Source of the DNA: Candidatus Altimarinota bacterium
Lineage (GTDB): Bacteria; Patescibacteriota; Gracilibacteria; UBA4473
Assembly (NCBI GenBank): GCA_021736215.1
Contig: JAIPGI010000004.1
Location: 1 to 64,000 of the forward strand
Length of the DNA stretch: 64,000 nucleotides
Reading direction: 5' to 3'
The first letter of the stretch is position 1. Every line of letters begins with the position of its first letter. The notes under the pieces are model-generated. The model worked only from the letters and a program-made list of their open reading frames with translations. It made no database searches and had not been told where the DNA came from. The translations under genes were made by a program, and so were the position numbers. Of this stretch, positions 42,401 through 49,991 are shown piece after piece.

Positions 42401-42819
42401 TCGAAAAACTCTGGATAAAATTTCAGGAAAAGAGAAAAAATTTGCGGATTTGTCAAAACCTCTTGAAACAACTCTTGTTGCTCTATTGATTCTAAAGCCA
42501 ACACATCTTGAACATTTTTCGAAATTATATTTTTAAGAAAATTTATAAATTTTTTAGATTCATTGTTTTCTTTTTGTTGAAAATCTGGTGAGTGGGTTTC
42601 AATACCTAAATCCTGATCATGAAAATCAGGTAGATCATCTTTGTTCCTGAGAACCAATATATTCAAAATTTCTTCGATTTTACTCGTGTTGACATGAAGA
42701 ATATTGTTTTTTTCTAATTCTATAGGAAGTTTTCTCCCGCCATCTGGAAAATCATAGAAATCAGAGCCTTGAGTTCCCTCAAAAGCATCATCCAAAGGTA
42801 TCGGATCAGAATCTCCCAT
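39439..42819 (-). CDS. 1126-aa protein with C-terminal class V PLP-transferase domain
   Basis: From about residue 690 the protein reads as a fold-type I class V aminotransferase/cysteine desulfurase: HTFYIDSTATTAFERF, FDLHTSEANGDMRAATG, KIIVLSSLTRFGNVPL, PLMIDGSQAIARTRMEQL and YLLSGNKAMGTKQAGF, with the Schiff-base Lys near 879. The first 690 residues are helical, charged, membrane-free and unlike anything I know. There is no SufS-type Cys loop that I can point to, so desulfurase activity is not established. Start taken at ATG 42819 (MGDSDPIPLDD). TrmB-like gene follows. Confidence 0.8.
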   Translation of the reverse strand: MGDSDPIPLDDAFEGTQGSDFYDFPDGGRKLPIELEKNNILHVNTSKIEEILNILVLRNKDDLPDFHDQDLGIETHSPDFQQKENNESKKFINFLKNIISKNVQDVLALESIEQQELFQEVLTNPQIFSLFLKFYPEFFEKNGEIFAKKENFPRYLYQKGVSAIQSLEGFKMGGDKFLIENILSEPPQGIQGNVDVFSDPLEKLLVTVLTEEYSDTSDKEKKREEERFRSMFRNICELETKVIENFGAEYRLIVILLLHSLDFYFGKVERMINIQIGNYGHLDQKDQNGKPYFPSHLLKFFVNYADISQELIRDFPIDNCQKDIETRSHNMFHRVLNSKELLITHERGEALVNLFEVLVKIVKKNPEKFPWFPFSEDFLQDTPFDKNSLTELIAPEIPRADLVQSLKELSLYKDIRQYEDLSKILFDYKKSLITNVHEDKQIKIIKNMRKGIKNAFQELKESQLSYDDDISDNEVVEVFEKLVNYLGTGLQGYGINIPNTHNSKEIDEYNVPLNPEHLALSKMHIFLRLLHPKTIARNVNVQKQAIEFIDYVRKNINILSENEKNLLILSLEKLFYRKVGKENFDLDMDIPLKILKEKNKYSLRSLLEELSLESFDDDIIAQGIQFDAFQHKFRKGNEPLFPLLGRDMLEMGYDDSLGNNLNNAEKGIPREYLLKTAKRLIKAIKKTSLEDKSFYEKTLNFCKETMSKCFQAYDRGRPTHTFYIDSTATTAFERFFSQCIDFGPNDNAVFSKEEYQSIINVPLSKNSEGVKFFDLHTSEANGDMRAATGEEIFERICSRVNKNTKIIVLSSLTRFGNVPLSNKTKKNGKISSLVALRNALKEKYPNIPLMIDGSQAIARTRMEQLNALNPDIYLLSGNKAMGTKQAGFIALSKPLEEKLFRMGHSFISQENSSTIPLEESVAFALGLLRLAGKSDPFCLEGNLGENKKKTLHEKISEKMKFLTTYTLKKFQNYSSEFVKQNTQLVKEYMASKDYQEKNIRPEELFSCKIFNPLLEGSIKGGMVVLYFPNISSERLSNRLKKDDFEVKPCLGPLIHPITGNTARKKMVRISFDYLTETKDIDAIFEKILTLHGEILNQKLQDPEKMEHIWKYIILNHDYDPMDWYSD

Positions 42820-42938
42820 TTCGCACCCCGCTTTTATCAAAAAATAATAATTTTGTCAACAGTAAAGACACGGAAGAATCCCTTTCCTTTAATGAGGATT
42901 TAATGATTTACAAGCCTTTTACAAATACGTTTTTTAAC

Positions 42939-43015
42939 TGGTGCCAGGAGGGAGATTTGAACTCCCGACCTCCGGGTTATGAATCCGACGCTCTTACCGA
43001 CTGAGCTACCCTGGC
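42939..43015 (-). tRNA. tRNA-Met (CAT)
   Basis: A 77-nt cloverleaf on the minus strand. The acceptor is GCCAGGG/TCCTGGC. The anticodon loop TTCATAA gives CAT, in a TCGGA/CCCGG stem with one A-C mismatch at its base. The T arm is GGGAG-TTCAAAT-CTCCC and CCA is encoded. It could be elongator Met or a lysidine-modified Ile2; initiator features are not evident. The 205 bp to the next gene show nothing else. Confidence 0.92.
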
Positions 43016-43220
43016 TTCTATCGTTAATGATTTTACTTACTCTACCTCTATAAGTCGAGATTTCACTTGTTTTATCTTCGCCTAAAATCCTGATAAAATG
43101 TTCTATTTTTTGAGAATCCTATAAAAAAAGCCAAGCGATTCTATGATTCCCAAGCCTTTCGTCAAATAAATCTTTGCTTCTTTCCGTTTTTCCGTAGAAT
43201 GAAAAAAATATCTATTTATC

Positions 43221-43703
43221 ATGAGTTTTTGGAAAAAAATATTCGGTTTCAAAGAATCTTCTTGTTGCGGGTGTTGCTGTTCTTCTCCTGAAAACAAAAA
43301 CAATCCCCTCAATTTTACAAAGGAAGACCTTTTGATACTCAAAAATATTGATAAACGCATTGTTATCGGAAAAGTCCTTGAAGTCGTTTCTCATCCCGAC
43401 CCAGAAATTACCAAGGTTCGTGTTACCAAAACCGATATTGGAAATGGAAAAATAGAACAAATCCTCTGTGGAGGCACAAATGTTTGTGCTGGCATTATCG
43501 TGGCTGTTGCAACCGTAGGAGCCAAATTATCGGAAGATTTTGAAATCGGTATTCGATCCATTCGAGGGATTGAAAGCCGGGGCATGATTTGTGCACGAAG
43601 CGAACTTAATCTATCTCCTGCAGGTGAACAAAAAGGAGAAATTTGGATTCTCCCTGAAAACTTAGAAGCGAAACTAGGAACCCCCCTTCGGAACATATTA
43701 TAA
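43221..43703 (+). CDS. tRNA-binding OB-fold protein (PheT N-domain-like)
   Basis: A 160-aa protein. A short Cys cluster, SSCCGCCCSS, lies at residues 13-22. Residues 45-155 form a tRNA-binding OB domain (IVIGKVLEVVSHPDPEITKVRVTKTDIG, QILCGGTNVCAGIIVAVATVGAKL, GIESRGMICARSELNLSP), as in PheT, CsaA and Trbp111. It would bind structured tRNA. Its location just before pheT, whose N-terminus carries the same domain, suggests relatedness. It overlaps the convergent gene by 6 bp. Confidence 0.85.
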   Translation: MSFWKKIFGFKESSCCGCCCSSPENKNNPLNFTKEDLLILKNIDKRIVIGKVLEVVSHPDPEITKVRVTKTDIGNGKIEQILCGGTNVCAGIIVAVATVGAKLSEDFEIGIRSIRGIESRGMICARSELNLSPAGEQKGEIWILPENLEAKLGTPLRNIL

Positions 43704-44225
43704 AGTACCGCTCAGAAGAATCTCGAGCTCTTTTTGATTTGAAGGGATCTTAAAAGAATCAAGTGCATACATATCAAGGGAAAAGCTCGATTGTCCGCCG
43801 TTATGTCCCAAAGTAACTGTTACTGTCGTTGGATCTTTTTCATTTCTATTGACGGTTATGATAGAAAATCCTTTTTCCCCAGCGGCAATATTCCAACGAT
43901 TCTCAAAAGCACGGATTGATTCTTTTTTCAAATTTTCTGAATCAGGAAGTTCGCATTCCGAATTTTTCAATAGAATAGAAAAAACACGAGAAGAAATATC
44001 TTTTTTAGCAGTAAGCTTTTTTTCTAAAAAACCCTCTTCCTGAGAATTATCTATTTCAACAAACTTCAACAGGAGCGTTATTAAGTCTTGCTCATCCTCG
44101 CAAGAAAGCTTCAATCCATTTTTGACAGCATTACTAACTATTTTCACCATATGAAAAACAAAGGGAGAGGTCTCCTCTGGAAAGTTTTCCATGGGGAATT
44201 TGGGCTGATGTTCCAACTTATCCAT
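43698..44225 (-). CDS. Hypothetical protein between the OB protein and pheT
   Basis: A 175-aa soluble protein (MDKLEHQPKFPMENFPEETS...). It is helical in the first half, with a beta-rich end (GFSIITVNRNEKDPTTVTVTLGHNGGQSSFSLDMY). No family recognised. Divergent from pheT. Confidence 0.6.
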   Translation of the reverse strand: MDKLEHQPKFPMENFPEETSPFVFHMVKIVSNAVKNGLKLSCEDEQDLITLLLKFVEIDNSQEEGFLEKKLTAKKDISSRVFSILLKNSECELPDSENLKKESIRAFENRWNIAAGEKGFSIITVNRNEKDPTTVTVTLGHNGGQSSFSLDMYALDSFKIPSNQKELEILLSGTL

Positions 44226-44326
44226 AGGAATATAGAAATTTATATTTATTTATATAAATTAACTAGCCCTAATTGTCAAATCGCTCGCCAAAAAACAAAA
44301 AATTGTTATTCTTTCCGTGAAAAATA

Positions 44327-46714
44327 ATGAAAGTATCTTTGAATTGGCTTCGTGAATTCGTTGACTTCGGAAAATTAGATGCCGAAACGATTGGCAATTC
44401 TATCACCATACATACGGCAGAATTAGAAGAAGTGATTTCCCTCAAAAATTATTTTGAAAATGTTGTGACGGGAAAACTCCTTTCCCACAAACATCATCCA
44501 AGTTCTGAAAAATTATCTGTAGCACAGTTTGACTGTGGAGCTTTGGGAAAAAAGCAGATTGTTTTTGGACAGGTTCATGAGGTTCGTGAAGGAGAGATTT
44601 TACCAATTGCCATTGATGGAGCCAAACTCAAATCTGGACTGGAAATCAAAAACACGGAAATCCGAGGCACAAGGTCCGAAGGGATGATTGCTGACAATCG
44701 AGAACTCGGCATGAAAAATGAGGGATTATTGAGGCTTCCTGCTTCTACGAAACTCGGGATTTGTCTTCCAAAATTCTGTGAAGAATTTGGTGATAGTCTT
44801 TTTGATATCGATAACAAATCCCTCACTCACCGTCCAGATCTCTGGGGACACGAAGGGATAGCCCGCGAACTTGCCGCCATTTTTGGGAAAAAACTACTTC
44901 TCAAAAATCCAAAAGTAAAACTTCCTTCCAAAGGAACTTCTGTTCGGGTAAAAATTGAAACGAATACTTGTCGTCGATTTTGTGGATTGCGTATTTCTAG
45001 AGTCCATGTCCACCCATCAGCAATAACGACACAAATTCGTCTTGAAAATCTTGATATTCGAGCCATTTCCAATCTCGTCGATGTAACGAATCTTGTACTT
45101 TTGGAGCTCGGACAACCCATGCATATATTTGATGCTAAACATGTCAAAGGCAGTATTATTGTTCGTCAAGCGCGACAAGGGGAATCCCTTGTAGCATTGG
45201 ATGGAGTAAAATATCAGCTCACCCCGGCAGACACGGTTGTTGCCGACGAAGAAAAAGTACTCTCTATCGCAGGCATTATGGGCGGAGAGTTTTCTGGGGT
45301 AACCGAAAACACGACGGAGGTTATTTTGGAATGTGCAAACTGGGATCCCGTAGCTATTCGTCGCACCTCTACTCGGCTCGGACTTCGTTCTGACAGTTCC
45401 ATTCGCTATGAAAAATCACTTGATCCCGCTCTCTGCGAGAGAGCCCTTTTGCATGCTGTTGAATACATTCTCTCTTCTTGCCCTCAAGCAGAAATCATAG
45501 GTCCCCTGACCGATGAATATCCTATAAAATCCAAACCCATAACCATCGATTTGAATCCTCAATATGTACGGATGCATTCGGGCATCCCTGTTACGAACCA
45601 AGAAATACAAAACAAACTCCAATCAGTCGGGTTCGGAGTAAAACCCAATAAAAACCTATTCCGAGTGGAAGTCCCCAGTTGGCGTGCTACGAAAGATATT
45701 TCTATTCCCGAAGATTTAATTGAAGAAGTCGTTCGTTTGTATGGGTTTGAAAACATCCTCCCTGTCCTTCCAACACTTCCCATCAATCCTCCTCGTTCAA
45801 ATGCTCTACGAAGATTTGAATGGCGTATTCGTGATTTCTTTGCAGCACGAGGGTTTATGGAGGTCTATAATTATTCATTCGTAAACGAAAAAGATGCTCA
45901 ATTCACAGGAAATACGAACTACGTTTGCGTTCAGAACCCCCTCTCCTCTGAACACGAAAAACTTCGCCAGACACTGATTTCTAATATGATTGGAAACATT
46001 GAATCTGAGCTCAGAACGCATAAAAAACTTCAATTATTGGAAATCGGGAAAATATACCGCCCCCTCACAAATGAAATTCTTCCCCAAGAGACCCTTCATT
46101 TTAATCTTCTCCTCGGTGAGATAGATGGCTGTGAAAACAATCTTTTCTTTGAACTCAAATCACACCTTCTAGCATTTCTTACTTCTTGGTACGCCAATGC
46201 GGAATTCCGAGTTCCTCAAGATATCCCCCAATATTGTCATCCTGCAAAATGTGCCGAAATCATTATTTCTGATGAACCTATTGGAATTATAGCCACCCTC
46301 CATCCACAAAATCTTCCAGTCAAAAATGCCAACATCGTTTTTGTGGAAATCAATGTGGAAGCACTTCTCTCTCTTTCACAAAAAAGTGAGATTCAATATC
46401 AAAAATTGTCACCATTTCCTACAGTATCAAGAGATATATCAATCGTACTCGATGAAAAAGTCTTTATGCAGGATGTAGAGAAATTCATGTATGAGGCTTC
46501 TGCATTATTGAAATCCGTAGAACTCTTTGATGAATTCCAAGATGATCGAAAAATCGGAAAAACTCTCAAAAATCTTGCTTTTCACCTTAAATTTCAATCA
46601 CAGGAAAAAACTCTTGATGAACAAACCATTGAGAAAAACTTCCAAGCAATAGTAGACATTTTACAGAGAAAATGTGGAGCAAAACTCCGCGTATTATTTG
46701 ACACGGAACACTGA
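44327..46714 (+). CDS. pheT: Phenylalanyl-tRNA synthetase beta chain
   Basis: The beta chain of the alpha2-beta2 enzyme that charges tRNA-Phe. The 795-aa protein has the domains in order: N-terminal tRNA-binding OB (VVTGKLLSHKHHPSSEKLSVAQFDCG, GTRSEGMIADNRELG), B3/B4 editing region (SLTHRPDLWGHEGIARELAAIF, ISNLVDVTNLVLLELGQPMHIFD), B5, the class II-like core (RRFEWRIRDFFAARGFMEVYNYSF) and FDX-ACB (SPFPTVSRDISIVLDE). Normally pheS lies just upstream; here it does not. Confidence 0.95.
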   Translation: MKVSLNWLREFVDFGKLDAETIGNSITIHTAELEEVISLKNYFENVVTGKLLSHKHHPSSEKLSVAQFDCGALGKKQIVFGQVHEVREGEILPIAIDGAKLKSGLEIKNTEIRGTRSEGMIADNRELGMKNEGLLRLPASTKLGICLPKFCEEFGDSLFDIDNKSLTHRPDLWGHEGIARELAAIFGKKLLLKNPKVKLPSKGTSVRVKIETNTCRRFCGLRISRVHVHPSAITTQIRLENLDIRAISNLVDVTNLVLLELGQPMHIFDAKHVKGSIIVRQARQGESLVALDGVKYQLTPADTVVADEEKVLSIAGIMGGEFSGVTENTTEVILECANWDPVAIRRTSTRLGLRSDSSIRYEKSLDPALCERALLHAVEYILSSCPQAEIIGPLTDEYPIKSKPITIDLNPQYVRMHSGIPVTNQEIQNKLQSVGFGVKPNKNLFRVEVPSWRATKDISIPEDLIEEVVRLYGFENILPVLPTLPINPPRSNALRRFEWRIRDFFAARGFMEVYNYSFVNEKDAQFTGNTNYVCVQNPLSSEHEKLRQTLISNMIGNIESELRTHKKLQLLEIGKIYRPLTNEILPQETLHFNLLLGEIDGCENNLFFELKSHLLAFLTSWYANAEFRVPQDIPQYCHPAKCAEIIISDEPIGIIATLHPQNLPVKNANIVFVEINVEALLSLSQKSEIQYQKLSPFPTVSRDISIVLDEKVFMQDVEKFMYEASALLKSVELFDEFQDDRKIGKTLKNLAFHLKFQSQEKTLDEQTIEKNFQAIVDILQRKCGAKLRVLFDTEH

Positions 46715-46727
46715 AAGGTGGTATAAT
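46698..46727 (+). promoter_or_regulatory. Consensus promoter at the end of pheT
   Basis: TTGACA, an 18-bp spacer and a perfect TATAAT. It overlaps the last codons of pheT and lies 21 bp before the YtxH-like gene. It is the best sigma-70-type match I found in the window and may also serve uvrB. Confidence 0.75.
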
Positions 46728-46748
46728 ATAAAGAATAATTCAAATTTC

Positions 46749-46937
46749 ATGGAAGAAGAAAAAAAGAAATCGGGCGGGCTCCTTACTGGACTTATCGTCG
46801 GCGGGGCTGTGGGATCGGTGTTGTCTTTTCTTTTTACCTCGGATGAACGACGTAAAAGCACCCAAAAAATATCAAAAAAAATTCTAGAAAAAGGGAAATC
46901 TATTGCCGAAGAATTTATCGATAAATACAAAAATTAG
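46749..46937 (+). CDS. YtxH-like small membrane protein
   Basis: A 62-aa protein with a charged start (MEEEKKKSGG). One glycine-rich hydrophobic helix follows (LLTGLIVGGAVGSVLSFLFT), then DERRKSTQKISKKILEKGKSIAEEFIDK, the layout of YtxH/gas-vesicle-GvpP-type proteins. It is possibly stress related in other bacteria. It sits directly under a consensus promoter. The 132 bp to uvrB contain an AAAAATCGATTTTT palindrome near 47030. Confidence 0.75.
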   Translation: MEEEKKKSGGLLTGLIVGGAVGSVLSFLFTSDERRKSTQKISKKILEKGKSIAEEFIDKYKN

Positions 46938-47069
46938 TTCTTGAATTTTGCGTGTGGAAAAACTCTCTCTCGTAACTAGTTCTTTCATTTATGGTGCAAA
47001 AGAATCCCCCGAGAAAAGTTCTTCTTGATAAAAATCGATTTTTGCGGCAGTATCAGTTGCAATTAAATT

Positions 47070-49043
47070 ATGGATAAGCCAAATTTTCGTCTTGTTTCCA
47101 GTTTTTCGCCAACAGGAGACCAACCTCTGGCCATTGAGAAACTTCTTCGTGGCCTCAAAAACGGACTTCGTCATCAAACACTTCTTGGTGCAACCGGCAC
47201 AGGAAAGACATTTACCATGGCTAATATTATCCAACAGGTACAACGTCCGACACTTATTTTGGCACACAATAAAACTCTAGCTGCACAACTTTGTGCCGAA
47301 TTCCAACAGTTTTTTCCTGATAACGCCGTGAGTTATTTCGTAAGTTATTACGATTATTACCAACCAGAAGCATATCTTCCAAAAACAGATACTTTCATAG
47401 AAAAAGAGGCCACTATTAACGAAGAAATTGAAAAATTTAGACATGCCGCAACCATCAACCTTCTCACCCGCCGAGATGTTATTGTTATATCATCTGTTTC
47501 CTGTATTTATGGATTGGGAGACGTAAGCACGTACGAAGCTCTTTCGATAAAAATAGAGAAAGGGAAGGATTATCCCCGACAACAGTTTTTGCGAAATCTT
47601 GTTGATATACAATATCAGCGGACCAGCACCGATCTTCTAAGAGGGAGTTTCGAAGTATTGGGAGATGTTATTACTATTTTCCCTCCCAATTTTGACACAG
47701 CATACCAACTTGAATTTTGGGGAGACAATCTTGATAAGATAACCGAAGTTGATGCTTTTACGGGAGAATATATCCGAGATCATTCTGAAATTATTATTTT
47801 CCCAGCAAAGCATCAAGTTACAACTCCTGATCGAATCGAAAAAGCAGTCATAGAAATAGAAAAAGACCTAGAGATAAGACTTACCGAACTCAAAAAAATG
47901 GGGAAAGATCTCGAAGCACACCGACTCAGACAACGAACAACCTATGATATCGAAATGCTCCGAGAAATGGGGTACGTCAATGGTATAGAGAACTACACTC
48001 GCTACCTCACAGATCAACAACCCGGAGATCCCCCGTCAACTCTCTTGGATTATTTCCCAAAGGATTTTTTATGTTTCGTTGATGAATCTCATATTTCCAT
48101 TCCCCAAATTGGAGGAATGTTTAATGGAAATCTTAGTCGAAAAGAAACCCTTGTTGAGCATGGATTTCGTTTGCCATCGGCAATGGATAATCGTCCACTC
48201 CGGTTCCAAGAGTTTGAGTCACGCGTAAATCAAGCAGTGTATGTTTCCGCCACTCCTGGAAAATACGAATACGAACACTGTGATCGCAAGGACATTGTCG
48301 AACAAATAATCCGTCCAACCGGACTCGTTGATCCCAGCATAGAAATCCGATCTACAAAACATCAAATCGATGATTTATTGAATGAAATTAAAAAAACGAC
48401 GACAAAAGGAGATCGTGTTCTCGTAACAACGGTTACCAAGAAGTCCGCCGAGGATCTCTCTGAATATTTGATAGAAGCGGGGGTGAAAGCCAAATATTTA
48501 CATTCTGAAATTGAAACACTGGAACGAATCGAAATTCTTACGGAATTACGTACTGGAAAGATAGAAGTAGTTGTGGGAATCAATCTTTTGAGGGAAGGCC
48601 TTGATCTTCCAGAAGTTTCTTTAATTTGTATTTTGGATGCAGATAAAGAAGGATTTTTAAGAAGCCGAGATGCACTACTTCAAGTCGTCGGACGAGCGGC
48701 AAGGAATTCTGAAGGACATGTTATTATGTACGCAGACAGAAAAACGAATGCTATGCGTGATGCCATTGGAGAAACCGACCGTAGACGAGCCATCCAGGTG
48801 GCTTACAACACCAAACATGGCATTACCCCAACAACGATTAAAAAAGCCATTGTGGACATTTCTCGCGATCTTGCTGGAGGACCAAAACGAAATTTCCAAA
48901 AACTTCAAAAAAGAGAACAAATCGAACACATGGTTGTGGAGTTGGAAACCGAAATGGATTTGGCAGTCAAAAACCTCGATTTCGAACGAGCCGCTGTACT
49001 ACGGGATGAAATCGTAGAACTCGAAGGAAAGATGAAGAAGTAA
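47070..49043 (+). CDS. uvrB: Excinuclease ABC subunit B
   Basis: The helicase-like subunit that UvrA loads on damaged DNA. The 657-aa protein has Walker A LLGATGTGKTFTMANI, the beta-hairpin region SYYDYYQPEAYLP, the DESH box (CFVDESHISIPQIGGM), GINLLREGLDLPEVSLI and VVGRAARNSEGHVIMYAD. The C-terminal UVR motif reads VVELETEMDLAVKNLDFERAAVLRDEI. The length is normal. It ends 4 bp before the convergent lipoprotein gene. Confidence 0.97.
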   Translation: MDKPNFRLVSSFSPTGDQPLAIEKLLRGLKNGLRHQTLLGATGTGKTFTMANIIQQVQRPTLILAHNKTLAAQLCAEFQQFFPDNAVSYFVSYYDYYQPEAYLPKTDTFIEKEATINEEIEKFRHAATINLLTRRDVIVISSVSCIYGLGDVSTYEALSIKIEKGKDYPRQQFLRNLVDIQYQRTSTDLLRGSFEVLGDVITIFPPNFDTAYQLEFWGDNLDKITEVDAFTGEYIRDHSEIIIFPAKHQVTTPDRIEKAVIEIEKDLEIRLTELKKMGKDLEAHRLRQRTTYDIEMLREMGYVNGIENYTRYLTDQQPGDPPSTLLDYFPKDFLCFVDESHISIPQIGGMFNGNLSRKETLVEHGFRLPSAMDNRPLRFQEFESRVNQAVYVSATPGKYEYEHCDRKDIVEQIIRPTGLVDPSIEIRSTKHQIDDLLNEIKKTTTKGDRVLVTTVTKKSAEDLSEYLIEAGVKAKYLHSEIETLERIEILTELRTGKIEVVVGINLLREGLDLPEVSLICILDADKEGFLRSRDALLQVVGRAARNSEGHVIMYADRKTNAMRDAIGETDRRRAIQVAYNTKHGITPTTIKKAIVDISRDLAGGPKRNFQKLQKREQIEHMVVELETEMDLAVKNLDFERAAVLRDEIVELEGKMKK

Positions 49044-49047
49044 CTTC

Positions 49048-49875
49048 TTATTCTGTAACATCTTCTTCCATTGGAACTGATGTTTCTGTTGTATTTTGTT
49101 CTGCGTTTTGAGCTTGTGCTTCGCGAGCTTTTCTGAATTCCTCGAGCTCAATATAACATACTTGAGGTCCAGCCGCATAAGGCGCAACTTGATAGGGATC
49201 GAATGTAAATTCCAAAGCTTCATCTCCAACATAAGTAAACGTAGCAAAGTTCTGAACATTTGGAGCGAGTCCATCGGCAATCATGGCTTTGTCGGAAAAT
49301 TCCCCTAAATCTTGCGTAATCTGCACCGAACAAAAATTGGATGCCATATTTAAAAATCCAGGTAAAGCTTCTTCCATAAGTCCTATTTCAATTATTTTAT
49401 CGATTGGCAAAGCATAGTTCACCGATCGGCTATACTGCATTCCATGTGCCCCTCCTGTGTATGTAGCAAAATCAAATCTCACGCTTATCATATTGGGCGT
49501 GTAAGCCGTAATTTCGTACACATTGGCGAGATGATATTGCCCATAGGCCGCAGAAGATTCATCTAGAAAAAATTCTTGCTCTACAAACCCATTAAATTCC
49601 GTATCAATGAGTGTCGCAATAGCTGTATTGAGAACATTATATTTTTCGTCTTTCCACTGTGGATACGTCAAAGAAACCCAGTAGGCATCTGTTTTATCGG
49701 AAACCTTTTCTTCGGTTACTCCATCGGGCAAAGTCTCCTCTGAAACATTTCCTTCAGGCATTTCTACTTGTTGCATATCTTCATTTGATGCAGAAGAGAG
49801 CTTGTTCGTAGGATTGGAAACAGAACACCCTACCAAAAGGAGACCAAAGCCGAAAGCTAGAACGAATTTTCTCAT
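49048..49875 (-). CDS. DUF3298 (RsiV-like) lipoprotein
   Basis: A 275-aa surface lipoprotein with lipobox LLVGC (Cys17 from MRKFVLAFG). A PdaC/DUF4163-like part (VSLTYPQWKDEKYNVLNTAI) is followed by DUF3298 with TYTGGAHGM and FTFDPYQVAPYAAGP. RsiV of Bacillus uses this fold to bind lysozyme, but no sigma factor lies nearby. The C-terminal tail is Gln/Asn/Glu-rich. The start is set at 49875 to give a clean lipoprotein signal. Confidence 0.87.
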   Translation of the reverse strand: MRKFVLAFGFGLLLVGCSVSNPTNKLSSASNEDMQQVEMPEGNVSEETLPDGVTEEKVSDKTDAYWVSLTYPQWKDEKYNVLNTAIATLIDTEFNGFVEQEFFLDESSAAYGQYHLANVYEITAYTPNMISVRFDFATYTGGAHGMQYSRSVNYALPIDKIIEIGLMEEALPGFLNMASNFCSVQITQDLGEFSDKAMIADGLAPNVQNFATFTYVGDEALEFTFDPYQVAPYAAGPQVCYIELEEFRKAREAQAQNAEQNTTETSVPMEEDVTE

Positions 49876-49991
49876 CACGAAAATGAGACCATTTTTCTGA
49901 GAAAAAAGCAATGGAAATTCGATCCTTTTGTATAAAAAAGAATACTTGAGGATGATGAGTTTTTTATCGGAATAATTTTCTTTCTTCTTTC

